DNA of 63,271 bases from Mesorhizobium sp. B2-4-3 (GCF_006442815.1 NZ_VFVL01000034.1:1-63271), one strand, 5' to 3'; shown: positions 45,828 through 55,502, counted from the stretch's first letter. Numbers and translations: made by a program. The notes: generated by a model from the letters alone, not told the origin.

Positions 45828-46745
45828 TCAGGCCCGCAACGTCAGCCGCTGCCGCGACAGCTTGCGGTAGGATGACGGCGTCATCTTGTGCTTGCGCAGG
45901 AAGGCGCGGTTGAAGTTCGAGATGTTCATATAGCCGACCTGGAAGCAGATGTCGGTGATCGGGATCTCGGTATCGGCAAGCAGCTTGCAGGCCTGCCAGA
46001 GCCTGAGCTTGGCGACATGGTCGCTGAACGAGTTGCCGGTGTTCTTCTGGAAGAAGCGCGAGAACGTGCTTTCGCTCATGCCGGCCAATTGAGCCACGTC
46101 GGGCAGCTTCAGATCCTCGGCAAAATGCTGGAACAGATAGGTCAGCGATCGCTGGATGATATCCAGCGACTCGGCATCGAGAAGCGGCGAAAAATCCGGC
46201 GACGACAAAAGTTCGTATTCCTCGGTAGTGGCTAGAAGATCCAGCAGTTCGAGGAACATGCGGAACCTCGCCAGCCCGTGCACCTCCCCCATTTTTTCCA
46301 TCAGCCCGGCGCCGTCGAGCGCGGTCTGGCCGTGGAAGACCATGCCGCGCAGCGAGCGTTCCAGGAACGGTTCCAGCTCACGCAGTTCCGGCAGCAGCCC
46401 GGCCGAGCCGCGCAGCCGCTCGGGATCGAATTGCAGCACGATATCGCGACTCTCGATCAGCTCGCCCGGCTGTACCGCGGTCACCCAGTCATGCGGCAGG
46501 CCGCCGCCGACGATCGTCAGATAGCCCGGCCCGAACTCGCCGATATGGTCGCCGACCAGCACGACGCCGGATGATTTCCTGAGCAGATGGATTTCGTATT
46601 CGGGGTGAAAATTCCAGACATTGCGCTCCCACGGATAGTCGTCCAGCCGCCACAGGAAACTGTCGCTGGCCTCGGTCACGATGTGCTCGAAGGCAGGTAC
46701 CGTGCGCGGGATCGCGGCCGTGTTCTTTCTGCGCCTGAACGGCAT
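45828..46745 (-). CDS. AraC-family transcriptional regulator (likely regulator of the second polyol operon)
   Basis: 305 residues. The N-terminal cupin-like sensing domain has NFHPEYEIHLLRKSSGVVLV-GD and LTIVGGGLPHDW. The C-terminal ~95 residues hold two AraC HTH motifs: VAQLAGMSESTFSRFFQKNT and IPITDICFQVGYMNISNFNR-AF. It lies directly upstream of, and in the same direction as, the polyol ABC operon, so it probably activates it in response to a polyol or its ketose. Confidence 0.92.
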   Translation of the reverse strand: MPFRRRKNTAAIPRTVPAFEHIVTEASDSFLWRLDDYPWERNVWNFHPEYEIHLLRKSSGVVLVGDHIGEFGPGYLTIVGGGLPHDWVTAVQPGELIESRDIVLQFDPERLRGSAGLLPELRELEPFLERSLRGMVFHGQTALDGAGLMEKMGEVHGLARFRMFLELLDLLATTEEYELLSSPDFSPLLDAESLDIIQRSLTYLFQHFAEDLKLPDVAQLAGMSESTFSRFFQKNTGNSFSDHVAKLRLWQACKLLADTEIPITDICFQVGYMNISNFNRAFLRKHKMTPSSYRKLSRQRLTLRA

Positions 46746-46853
46746 CCATTCCTCCCGGCGTGGCGGGCTGTCCGTATCAGCGCTTTTCGTAGCAGGCCAG
46801 CCTTGGCAAGTGAACGGACGGGTTGGGCTCAGCCGGACCGCTCCAGTGAGCGG

Positions 46854-48200
46854 CTAGGCTTTTACCACTCGGTCGCAGACGATGCCGTTGCGCTGCATGG
46901 CGTTGCGCGTATCGATGATGAGGCGCGAATGATTTGCCAGGAGCCCGTAGTCGACCCCGTCGTGATCGGTGACGATGACGACCGCGTCATAGGCAGCGAT
47001 CGAGTCGCGGTTGAGGCGGATGCAATCCTTGCCGGCCAGCATCGGGTGCTTGCGCGTCTTTGGGATGCGCGCGACGTGAGGGTCATGATAGGCAATGTCG
47101 GCGGCGCGTGTCTCGAGCAGCTCGATCAGCTTGAGCGCCGGGCTTTCGCGCACGTCCGACACGTTCTTCTTGTAGGCGACGCCGACGATCAGGATGGCTG
47201 CCTGGCTCAGCGGCAGGCCAAGCTGCGTGTCGAGCGCTTCCGAGAGCTTCGACATGACGTAGTGCGGCATGGAGACGTTGATCTCGCCGGCCAGCTCGAT
47301 GAACTTCGTCGACACTTCGAACTCGCGCGACTTCCAGGTCAGGTAGAACGGATCGATCGGGATACAGTGGCCGCCGAGCCCTGGACCGGGATAGAACGGC
47401 ATATAGCCGAAAGGCTTCGTCTTTGCCGCCTCGATGACTTCCCAGATGTCTATCCCCATCGCGGAATAGATGACCTTGAGCTCATTGACCAAGGCGATGT
47501 TGACGGCGCGGAAGATATTTTCCGTCAGCTTCACCACTTCGGCCACCTTGATGCTCGAGACAGGCACGACCTTCTCCACGATCGCGCCGTAGAAGAGCGC
47601 CACCAGTTTCGCGGCGACCGGCCCGTCGCCGGCGACAACTTTCGGAATGGTGGCGGTTTCGAAGCCGATGCTGCCCGGGTCCTCGCGCTCGGGCGAATAG
47701 CCGAGGAAGAAATCCCTGCCGGATTTGTAACCCGTCGCTTCCAGGATGGGCTTCATCACCTCGTCGGTGGTGCCGGGATAGGTGGTCGATTCCAGCACGA
47801 CAAGCTGGTGCTTGCGCAGATGAGCCGCGATGGCGCGCGTCGTTCCTTCCACGAAGGAGAGGTCCGGCTCCCGCTGCTTTGTCAGCGGCGTCGGGACGCA
47901 AATGGATATCACATCGCACTCTTCGAGGGCCGCGAAGTCCGATGTCGCCTGGAAACGCCCGCTTGCGCTGATGTCCTGCAGCGCCTCGTCGGCAACGGCG
48001 CCGATATAGGACCGGCCCGCCTTCAGCCTCTCGATCTTGCTGTTGTCGATGTCGAAGCCGATCACCCGGAAGCCGGCCCGCGCCGCCACCGCGGCAAGCG
48101 GTAGGCCGACATAGCCAAGCCCGATGACCCCGATCGTGGCCGTTCGTGATTCAAGTTTCGAATGAAGTGTCGCGCCGCGAGCCTGCTCGACCAAAGTCAT
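46854..48200 (-). CDS. nucleotide-sugar dehydrogenase (WbpA/TviB-like UDP-HexNAc or UDP-hexose 6-dehydrogenase)
   Basis: 448 residues. NAD-binding motif GVIGLGYVGLPLA near the N-terminus; SPEREDPGS and the catalytic block GPGLGGHCIPIDPFYL with the active-site Cys; the C-terminal UDP-binding domain contains GVAYKKNVSDVRESPAL. The sequence is closer to UDP-N-acetylglucosamine 6-dehydrogenases (WbpA) than to Ugd. It makes a UDP-uronic acid for polysaccharide synthesis. It is divergent from the SDR/GT2/DUF3131 genes across a 444-bp region. The ATG at 48200 follows GGAGG. Confidence 0.9.
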   Translation of the reverse strand: MTLVEQARGATLHSKLESRTATIGVIGLGYVGLPLAAVAARAGFRVIGFDIDNSKIERLKAGRSYIGAVADEALQDISASGRFQATSDFAALEECDVISICVPTPLTKQREPDLSFVEGTTRAIAAHLRKHQLVVLESTTYPGTTDEVMKPILEATGYKSGRDFFLGYSPEREDPGSIGFETATIPKVVAGDGPVAAKLVALFYGAIVEKVVPVSSIKVAEVVKLTENIFRAVNIALVNELKVIYSAMGIDIWEVIEAAKTKPFGYMPFYPGPGLGGHCIPIDPFYLTWKSREFEVSTKFIELAGEINVSMPHYVMSKLSEALDTQLGLPLSQAAILIVGVAYKKNVSDVRESPALKLIELLETRAADIAYHDPHVARIPKTRKHPMLAGKDCIRLNRDSIAAYDAVVIVTDHDGVDYGLLANHSRLIIDTRNAMQRNGIVCDRVVKA

Positions 48201-48644
48201 TGTTGCCCTCCACCAGGGCGGCTGACCGGAACCGGCGCCGCATTGCAATGCCGTGAATTCTGACGAACAGGACTTCTGGTAGCCGGCGTCATAACCCCAC
48301 GTTGTCGTGGGTCCCTCTGCAACTCTTGTGCCAGGAGAGTTGCTTGCCGCCTAAGCCTAGCGCGGAGCCGTGAAGGCAATCAGGCAGCGGCTCACGGCGG
48401 ATCAAGATTCTGCGGATTGTCAAGCGCGCTGCTTGTGCCGGTTTCGCACGCGGTTGTTCCACTTTAGGTCATCTTAAAGAAGGAGCATCGAAAAACGCAA
48501 TGATTACAAGAAGGTAATTAACCACTGTTGTTTATCATATTATTAACTATCAGTTGCTTTGCCTGGGGAAATCCTCGTTTCATGGAGCAAGGCGCACAAT
48601 AAGGGGGTGCGGCTTTCTTCTTTGCAAACGAGGATTGTCGCTCG
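48201..48644. promoter_or_regulatory. divergent control region of the polysaccharide cluster, with two hairpins
   Basis: No gene lies in this 444-bp gap. On the dehydrogenase side, CCCAC-gttgtc-GTGGG (48296-48311) is followed by the perfect 8-bp stem GCAACTCT-tgtgccagg-AGAGTTGC (48319-48343). On the epimerase side, about 48470-48550 is strikingly AT-rich, with ATTACAAGAAGGTAATTAAC and TTATCATATTATTAAC, suitable for a promoter or a H-NS/MucR-type binding area. MucR or similar control is speculation. Confidence 0.55.
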
Positions 48645-49700
48645 ATGAGCATGAACAGCAACGAAGTCAGATGCCTTGTCGCGGGAGGCGCGGGGTGTCT
48701 CGGGACCAACCTCGCCCGTCGCCTTCTCGATCAGGGCGCGCAGGTCGACGTCGTCGACAATCTCTCCACCGGTCGCCAGGCGAATGTCGACCGGTTGTCG
48801 CGCCATCCAAACTTCGGCTTCATCAAGATGGATATCGCCGATCCGGCAATCTGCCGGCGATTGCAGCGCCGTCGTTACAGCCATGTCTACAACCTGGCCT
48901 GTCCAACGGGCGTTCCCAACATCAAGCGGCTGGGCGAGCAGATGCTGATGGCCTCGTCCGCCGGAACGCTGAACCTGTTGAAGATCGCGCGCAGGTGCAA
49001 GGCGAAATACCTGTTCGCCAGCACCGCCGAGACTTATGGCGACCCGGACGTCTTCCCGCAGCCTGAGACCTATGTCGGGCGGGTCGATCCGGTCGGGCCG
49101 CGCAGCCCTTATGAAGAAGGCAAGCGCTTCGGCGAGGCATTGACCCGTTTTTGGGGCGGCAAATACGGAATCGAGGTGCGCATCGTGCGCATTTTCAACA
49201 CCTATGGCCCCGCCATGTCGCCCAAGGATCAGCGTGTCATCCCGCAGATGTTGACCCGCCTCATCGCCGGCCAGCCCGTGCCGATCTACGGCGACGGAAC
49301 GCAGACGCGAACCTTTCTCCATGTGGACGATCTGGTGAACGGACTTCTCACCGTCGTCGAAAAGGGAGTCAGCGGCGAGGTCTACAATGTCGGCGGCGAC
49401 GAACAGATCACCGTGCGCGACCTCTTCACAACGGTGAAAAAGGCGACCGGCCTCGCGGGCGAAGCAGCCTTTCGCGAGCATTTCATCGAGGATCACCGCG
49501 GCCGCTGGCCGGACACGACCAGGCTTCGAGCCCTCGGCTGGCGGCCGAACATCTCGTTGGAAGCAGGCATCCGCCAGAGTTATCAGGACCTGCTTCGCTC
49601 GATGGGCATCAAGCCGGCCCGCTCGGCTCTCGGTCCCGCGCACAGGAGGGACGGCGGCTTGCCGGTCCCGGGCGATCGGTTGCAGCCCGCAGCGCCATGA
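48645..49700 (+). CDS. NAD-dependent SDR epimerase/dehydratase (UDP-glucuronate decarboxylase-like)
   Basis: 351 residues of the extended SDR family: cofactor motif VAGGAGCLGTNLARRL (one Gly-x2-Gly-x2-Gly variant), catalytic YEEGK in GPRSPYEEGKRFGEA, and RIFNTYGPAMSPKDQRVIPQ plus YNVGGDEQITVRDL as in UDP-glucuronate decarboxylases. It would convert the UDP-uronic acid from the divergent dehydrogenase to a pentose or epimer. The active-site Ser/Thr segment reads FASTAETYGDP. The stop overlaps the GT2 gene by ATGA, so the two are translated together. Confidence 0.87.
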   Translation: MSMNSNEVRCLVAGGAGCLGTNLARRLLDQGAQVDVVDNLSTGRQANVDRLSRHPNFGFIKMDIADPAICRRLQRRRYSHVYNLACPTGVPNIKRLGEQMLMASSAGTLNLLKIARRCKAKYLFASTAETYGDPDVFPQPETYVGRVDPVGPRSPYEEGKRFGEALTRFWGGKYGIEVRIVRIFNTYGPAMSPKDQRVIPQMLTRLIAGQPVPIYGDGTQTRTFLHVDDLVNGLLTVVEKGVSGEVYNVGGDEQITVRDLFTTVKKATGLAGEAAFREHFIEDHRGRWPDTTRLRALGWRPNISLEAGIRQSYQDLLRSMGIKPARSALGPAHRRDGGLPVPGDRLQPAAP

Positions 49701-50974
49701 GCCCGACGGCCGCCCTCAACATGACCTTGATGGTTCTCAGCGCGTCGCTGGGCATAAACATCGCATTCTGGTGCACGGTCGGGCTGCTGCGCTTCATCGC
49801 CGAGCTCGGCAGCAGCAAGGCTGCTGAAGCGCCTCGCTTCATCAGTGTCGCCGATGTCGCGGTTGTCATTCCCGCGCATAATGAAGAGATCGCGCTTCCC
49901 AAATGCATTGCCGCCCTCAAGGCGATCATCCCGGCCCGGCAGATCTATGTCGCCAGCGACGGATCGAAAGACGCCACGGTTTCCATCGCCCGGAGCCTCG
50001 GCTGCAGGGCCCTTGATATCCGGCCCAACGGAGGCAAGGCCAAGGCCATAGCCAGGGCAATCAAGCACTATCGCCTTTGCAAGCGTTTCAAGGCGGTGCT
50101 GATCCAGGATGCCGACTCTGAGATCGACCCGCATTATTTCGACCACGCCCTTCCGCTGTTTGACGACCCGGGCGTCTGCGCCGTCGCGGGCCATGTTCTG
50201 TCGCGCTGGCGCGATCAGCGCCTGCCGACGCTGGATATGCTCTTCGCCGCCTATCGGACACGTCTCTACAGGGTCCTGCAGACGGCGTTCCAATATGGCC
50301 AGTCCTGGAAATGGACCAGCGTGAGCTATATCGCGCCAGGCTTTGCAAGCATGTATCGCACCCAGGCTCTGACCCAGATCGACATCACGGCGCCGGGCCT
50401 CGTGATCGAAGACTTCAACATGACTTTCGAGGTGCAGCACAAAGGGCTGGGCCGTGTCGCCTATACGCCGAGAGCGCGATGCTCGTCGGAAGATCCGTTC
50501 AACCTCTCCGACTACCGCAAGCAGGTGCAACGCTGGTATCTGGGCTTCTGGCAGACGGTGCGCCGGCATGGCGTCTGGCCAAGCTGCTTCTGGCTGTCGC
50601 TCGGCGGCTTGCTGGCCGAATTGCTCGTCATATCGGTTTTCGCGCTCGCTCTGCCCCTGGCCACTCTGGCGTATCTGGCGACCGGCCTTGAAGTGCCCGC
50701 ATTCTCGATCGGCCAATTGGCGATACGGCCGGTCTCGCCCGTCATTCTCCTCGTTCTGTTCCTCACCGTCGACTATGTGCTCACTTTGATCGTCGCGGTC
50801 ATCGAGCGGCGGCCGAGCCTGATGCTCTACGGCATCGCCTTTCCCGCCATCCGGCTTCTCGACGCCGCTCTTTTCCTGCGCGCCCTCGTCAAATCCTTCT
50901 CCGCGAAATCCGATGGCCGCTGGGTGAGCCCGGCGCGGTACGCGATTCCCGCCGCCGACAGGAGGCACGCATGA
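49697..50974 (+). CDS. processive family-2 glycosyltransferase, membrane-bound
   Basis: 425 residues. One N-terminal membrane helix (~8-30), then a GT-A domain with VAVVIPAHNEE, ASDGSKD, D138-A-D140, E238-D239 and Q276-VQRW. This D, DxD, ED, Q-x2-R-W set is that of processive enzymes such as cellulose, hyaluronan and PNAG synthases. At least three C-terminal membrane helices follow (LLAELLVISVFALALPLATL and others), which would form the translocation pore. It polymerises and exports a sugar chain across the inner membrane. It is coupled by ATGA on both sides, to the epimerase and to the DUF3131 gene. Confidence 0.9.
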   Translation: MSPTAALNMTLMVLSASLGINIAFWCTVGLLRFIAELGSSKAAEAPRFISVADVAVVIPAHNEEIALPKCIAALKAIIPARQIYVASDGSKDATVSIARSLGCRALDIRPNGGKAKAIARAIKHYRLCKRFKAVLIQDADSEIDPHYFDHALPLFDDPGVCAVAGHVLSRWRDQRLPTLDMLFAAYRTRLYRVLQTAFQYGQSWKWTSVSYIAPGFASMYRTQALTQIDITAPGLVIEDFNMTFEVQHKGLGRVAYTPRARCSSEDPFNLSDYRKQVQRWYLGFWQTVRRHGVWPSCFWLSLGGLLAELLVISVFALALPLATLAYLATGLEVPAFSIGQLAIRPVSPVILLVLFLTVDYVLTLIVAVIERRPSLMLYGIAFPAIRLLDAALFLRALVKSFSAKSDGRWVSPARYAIPAADRRHA

Positions 50975-53778
50975 CCATAACCCGGCGTTCGGTCCTCCTC
51001 GGCGGTATCGGCATCCCGCTCCTGGCCGTTGCCGGGCGAGGTGTCGCTACGGCCGCGGCGCGCCTGCCCAATCCGCTGATCGTGACCGTCAGCGGCGTCG
51101 GCGCCCGCGCCGACACAGGCAAGCTCGAAGCTGTCGCAAACGCCTTTTCGTCCGCCGGTCTGCCGATCGCCATGACCATCAAGATGGCAGGCGATCCCGG
51201 CGACATCCCAGGCTACAGCTCCGGCCTGGCCAAGTGGATCAGGCAGTCCGTGGAACTGGCTCCGAACGCCATCGAATTCGGAATCCATGCCACGAAGATC
51301 GCGCCGGCCGATCCTTATCTGCAGGCACGGCAGGCCGGCGAGATGCAGGCCGCCTTCTCGCACATGATCAACGCGTTCGACCGTTACAAGTCCAAGGCCG
51401 TCATCACCGCGCTGACGCTGACCACCAATCAGCCGCTGCAATCGCCTCAGGACGCCGCATCGATGAGGTCGGCCGGCATTCGCACCGTCATTCGTCTTGC
51501 GGGCGAGCCAGACGACAAGGTCGGCCAGCAGCCTCCGGATGGAGGCTACTGGATGACCAACACCGGCCTTGTGAACACCGTCGCCTCGGCGCGAACATCC
51601 GCCACATCGGGCAATGCGACAGCCGCGCTGACGGCGCCGGCCGCGCTTGCGCGGAATATCGCGGCTTTTGCCGCCAACATCGACCCGATCATCGTTGAAA
51701 TCCCCTTTGACGCGCTCGCCGGCCTGTCCAATACCGATGCGGCCGACTACGCGTCCGGCGTCGCCAAGGCGGGGCTTGCAGCGGTTTCATCAGGCACCGT
51801 GCGTGTCCTGACGCCGCAGAAGCTCTATACGCAGAGCCGCGCTGCCGGCAGGCGCTACATCGTGGTCAGGGTGGACGACCTGCGCCTCGACAGCGACACC
51901 GATCCGAGCCACATGGCCTTCGTCAAGGGTTTCATCGAAGCCGGCTATCCAGTCACCAACGCCATCATCCCGGCTCCCAAGGCGGGCCCGCTGTCGGCGG
52001 ACGAAACCAGCAAGGCCTTTCTGCGATCGATGCTGGCGGACCCGCGCTACGATATCGCGGGACATGGCTGGCACCATACGCCGTCCGAGCTGCTCGGAAA
52101 CTCGCTCGCGAAGGACGTCGACCTCATCCGGGACTGCATGAGCGAAATCTATCGCTCCACCGGCAGGCTGCCGCTGACCTATATTCCTCCGAACGACGAT
52201 TTCGACGACAACACGCTCGATGCCGTGGCCGGCACAGGGACGCCGATGTTCGCCGCCGAGAAGGGCAACATGCGCTGGTTCAACGGCCTCGACAGGCGCG
52301 GAATCCTGCATGTGTCCAATACCGTCAAGTTCGAAGCCGCTTGGACCGGCGACCTTCCCTATTTTTCGCAGGAACAGGTCTTCGATTATCTTGGAGAGGA
52401 CAATGACGCGGTCTTCTGCATCCACCCGGACACCGCCAAAACACCAGAAAAGAAGCACGTGATACTCGATTCCATCACCCGGATGGCGGCCATGCCGGGC
52501 ACGACGCTGGTCAATTTCGCGCAGTACTACAAAGCCGTCTGCCCGGCCATGCCGAAGGTGGATCGCATCAGGCAAGCCCGTGCCGACGTGTCGGTGAAGG
52601 ACTGGACAAAACCCGATCCGTATCGGCTGGAGGAGGAGGCGCTGAGGGCCGATGCCGAATTGGCCTGGACCTATTTCGACTGGGGCGCAAGGCATTACCA
52701 CGGCATGGCGCCCGCCACGTCCTGGATCGAATCCGGCAAGCAGACCGGATATCCGTTCGTCACGATGTGGGATATCGGATCGCATATCCTGGCGGCGGTT
52801 TCCGCCCAACGCCTGCGCATCATCGACCAGGCCGAATTCGAGAAGACGATCGATCGGATCCTCGCATTCCTGGGCCAGGGCGATTTCAGCTTCGCCGGGG
52901 CAAAGCTTCCAAATACCGAGCGGCGGCTGAGTTCGAAGGGCGGCGAGCGCGATGGTTTCGATAGCGCCGATACCGGGCGCCTGCTGGTCGCGCTGAAGGT
53001 GCTGGACAGCTACACGGAGGGTGCCTTCCCGGTGTTCAAGCTGGTGCGGCATTGGTCGTTCGGACCCGTCCTCGAGGATGGCGAGATGCATGTGGTGAGC
53101 GACAGCGGCAAGATTTCGTCGGGACAGTACAACAGCTATGCCGGCTATGCCGGCCGCGGATATAGCCTCTGGGGCGAAGCGATATCGCCGGTCTTCGGCA
53201 CCGCGGACCCGAGCAACGACATGGACGCCGCCCTCGCGGCCATGGTGGAAATCCAGCGGCGCGGCCGCATCGCGACCGAGCCTCATGTCACCGAGGAAGT
53301 CGAGCTGGGCGCATCGCCGCATGGGCGCCTCATGGCGGACATCCTCTACGCCGCCCAGATGAAACGTTTCCAGGAGACCGGCATCCTGACCTGCGTTTCA
53401 GAGAGCGCTATGGCCGGGCCTCCCTATTTCACCTACCAGGGCTACCAGTTGACCGACGATGGCGGCACTTTTCCGGTCGACACGTTGAAGACCTCAGCGC
53501 CCAACAAGGCGTCAAAGCTTTCCGACTCGTTGCGGCTGGTCAATTCCAAAGGCGCCTATCTATGGCTCGCGGCCAGGCCGGGCGACTACGCGCAAAAGCT
53601 CGTGACCTATGTCAGGGAGCGCGCCAGGATGAAGGCAATAGGCTTTTCCGCCGGAGTGTCCGAGCGTACGGGCAAGCGCATCGAGGTCACCGACATCAAC
53701 ACCAACGGCATCATCCTGGAGTCCGTCGCCTATATACTCGGTGGCCGCAAACCGCTGCTGTGGCGGGCTGAGGCCTGA
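50971..53778 (+). CDS. Tat-exported polysaccharide deacetylase-like/DUF3131 protein
   Basis: 935 residues. A twin-arginine signal (R5-R6 in ITRRSVLLGG, ending near ATAAA) sends the protein to the periplasm. Residues ~35-285 form a first, degenerate deacetylase-like (TIM-barrel) half lacking the metal triad. Residues ~295-530 form a second one with D302-D303 (RVDDLR) and H365/H369 (GHGWHH), a D-H-H metal-site pattern as in NodB-type deacetylases. Residues ~555-930 form a DUF3131 domain (YPFVTMWDIGSHILA, SYAGYAGRGYSLWG). It likely modifies or cleaves the polymer made by the upstream GT2. The architecture is unusual for known EPS systems. Confidence 0.85.
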   Translation: MTITRRSVLLGGIGIPLLAVAGRGVATAAARLPNPLIVTVSGVGARADTGKLEAVANAFSSAGLPIAMTIKMAGDPGDIPGYSSGLAKWIRQSVELAPNAIEFGIHATKIAPADPYLQARQAGEMQAAFSHMINAFDRYKSKAVITALTLTTNQPLQSPQDAASMRSAGIRTVIRLAGEPDDKVGQQPPDGGYWMTNTGLVNTVASARTSATSGNATAALTAPAALARNIAAFAANIDPIIVEIPFDALAGLSNTDAADYASGVAKAGLAAVSSGTVRVLTPQKLYTQSRAAGRRYIVVRVDDLRLDSDTDPSHMAFVKGFIEAGYPVTNAIIPAPKAGPLSADETSKAFLRSMLADPRYDIAGHGWHHTPSELLGNSLAKDVDLIRDCMSEIYRSTGRLPLTYIPPNDDFDDNTLDAVAGTGTPMFAAEKGNMRWFNGLDRRGILHVSNTVKFEAAWTGDLPYFSQEQVFDYLGEDNDAVFCIHPDTAKTPEKKHVILDSITRMAAMPGTTLVNFAQYYKAVCPAMPKVDRIRQARADVSVKDWTKPDPYRLEEEALRADAELAWTYFDWGARHYHGMAPATSWIESGKQTGYPFVTMWDIGSHILAAVSAQRLRIIDQAEFEKTIDRILAFLGQGDFSFAGAKLPNTERRLSSKGGERDGFDSADTGRLLVALKVLDSYTEGAFPVFKLVRHWSFGPVLEDGEMHVVSDSGKISSGQYNSYAGYAGRGYSLWGEAISPVFGTADPSNDMDAALAAMVEIQRRGRIATEPHVTEEVELGASPHGRLMADILYAAQMKRFQETGILTCVSESAMAGPPYFTYQGYQLTDDGGTFPVDTLKTSAPNKASKLSDSLRLVNSKGAYLWLAARPGDYAQKLVTYVRERARMKAIGFSAGVSERTGKRIEVTDINTNGIILESVAYILGGRKPLLWRAEA

Positions 53779-54011
53779 ACCCCGCCGCATCCGGCGGCGA
53801 CGCAATCGCGCTGCACGGCGCCGCGTCACTTGATACGGTTGCGGCAGGCCGCGGCAGGTAGCGTCGGCTGGATCAATCGCTAGCCGGGCCTCCTCCCTTG
53901 CCAACATGTCGCATTTCGTTCACAAGGCGACGCAAATGGTGCCATTTCGCGCCGTTGTTGTGCGGCTTCCGGCCCTTTGGCCGACGCGCCGTGTTCTGAA
54001 AGAGCGGAACA

Positions 54012-55415
54012 ATGTCTGCGATCGAAGCCGGTGCTCGCGCGCCGGAAAACCTTTGGCGTCAGGAAATCAGGGCGACGATCGCGCTCGCCTGGCCGATGGT
54101 GCTGACCAATCTCGGCCAGACCGCCATGACCGCGACCGACGTCATGATGATGGGCCGCCTGGGTGCCGACACGCTCGCCGCCGGCGCGCTCGGCTCCAAC
54201 CTCTATTTCATGCCGCTGATCTTCGGTCTCGGCCTGATGCTGGCGACCTCGCCGATGATGGCGACCGAGCTCGGCCGCCGCCGCCATTCGGTTCGCGACC
54301 TGCGCCGCACGGTGCGCCAGGGCCTGTGGCTGGCGATCCTCATCGCGATCCCGATCTGGACTTTTCTCTGGCATGGCGAAGCGGTGCTTTTGGCCATGGG
54401 CCAGAAGCCGCAGCTCGCGCATCAGGCAGGCATCTACCTGCGCTGGCTGCAATGGGCGGTGCTGCCCTTCTATTTCTATATCGTGCTGCGTTCCTTCATC
54501 TCGGCGCTGGAGCGGCCGGGCTGGGCGCTGATCATCGTTTTCGTCGCGGTCGCCTGCAACGCCTTCTTCAACTGGGTGTTCATGTTCGGCAATCTCGGCG
54601 TCAAGTCGATGGGCATTGCCGGCTCCGGCCTCGCCACCACTCTGTCAAGCATGCTGATGTTCGTCGGCTTGGCGGCAGTGGTGATCAAGGAGAAGAAGTT
54701 CCGCCGCTACCGTCTGTTCGGCCGCTTCTGGCGCTCCGACTGGCCGCGTTTCCGCGGATTGCTGAGACTCGGCCTGCCGATCGCCGGCATCCTCGCCTTC
54801 GAGGTCACGATCTTCAATGCGGCGGCCCTGCTCATGGGCCTGATCGACGCGGATTCACTGGCCGCCCATGCGATCGCCATCCAGATCGCCTCGATCTCCT
54901 TCATGGTGCCGCTCGGACTCAATCAGGCGGTCACGGTCCGGGTCGGCCTGGCGCACGGCGCCGGCAACCCGGAAGGCGTTTCGCGCGCCGGCTGGACGGC
55001 CTTCGTCATCGGCGTCTCGTTCATGGCGCTGATGGGCCTGGTGATGATTCTGTGGCCGCATGCGCTGATCAGCGCCTTCATCGATCTCGCCGATCCGGCC
55101 AATGCCAGGGTGATCACGCTTGCCGTGTCGTTCCTGGCGTTTGCAGCGCTGTTCCAGATTTTCGACGGCGCCCAGGCAGTCGCCGCCGGCATGCTGCGCG
55201 GCTTGCACGACACCAAGGTGCCGATGATCTACGCCGCGATCGGCTATTGGGGCGTCGGCCTGCCGCTCGGCGTGCTGCTCGCCTTCCATTTCGGCCTGAA
55301 CGGCGTCGGCATCTGGATCGGCCTGGCCTCGGGGCTGGCCGTGGTGGCGGCGCTGCTCTTGGCGCGCTGGCTCAGGCGTGACCGCATCGCGCCGGCGCTG
55401 TCCTTCGGGCATTGA
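54012..55415 (+). CDS. MATE-family multidrug/toxic compound extrusion transporter
   Basis: 467 residues, 12 predicted membrane helices. MATE signatures include LAWPMVLTNLGQTAMTATDV and MMGRLGADTLAAGALG near the N-terminus and GLPIAGILAFEVTIFNAAAL in the second half. It is a Na+- or H+-driven exporter of cationic compounds in the inner membrane, resembling NorM. Substrate unknown. It is monocistronic, 233 bp after the polysaccharide cluster. Confidence 0.92.
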   Translation: MSAIEAGARAPENLWRQEIRATIALAWPMVLTNLGQTAMTATDVMMMGRLGADTLAAGALGSNLYFMPLIFGLGLMLATSPMMATELGRRRHSVRDLRRTVRQGLWLAILIAIPIWTFLWHGEAVLLAMGQKPQLAHQAGIYLRWLQWAVLPFYFYIVLRSFISALERPGWALIIVFVAVACNAFFNWVFMFGNLGVKSMGIAGSGLATTLSSMLMFVGLAAVVIKEKKFRRYRLFGRFWRSDWPRFRGLLRLGLPIAGILAFEVTIFNAAALLMGLIDADSLAAHAIAIQIASISFMVPLGLNQAVTVRVGLAHGAGNPEGVSRAGWTAFVIGVSFMALMGLVMILWPHALISAFIDLADPANARVITLAVSFLAFAALFQIFDGAQAVAAGMLRGLHDTKVPMIYAAIGYWGVGLPLGVLLAFHFGLNGVGIWIGLASGLAVVAALLLARWLRRDRIAPALSFGH

Positions 55416-55502
55416 AAGCAAGGACGCCCAGTTGCCAACGCTCGGATAGGCTCAGGCCTCACGATCGATGCAGAAGGGGGTTCATTCACGCAGCCTCTGA
55501 AA

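Noticed and set aside
46587..48104. A 505-codon plus-strand frame opposite the nucleotide-sugar dehydrogenase
   Set aside because: It is antisense to a gene with all catalytic motifs, and its composition is that of a shadow frame.
48518..48709. Small minus-strand frame in the polysaccharide control region
   Set aside because: It overlaps the start of the SDR epimerase gene and has no recognisable ribosome-binding site or family.
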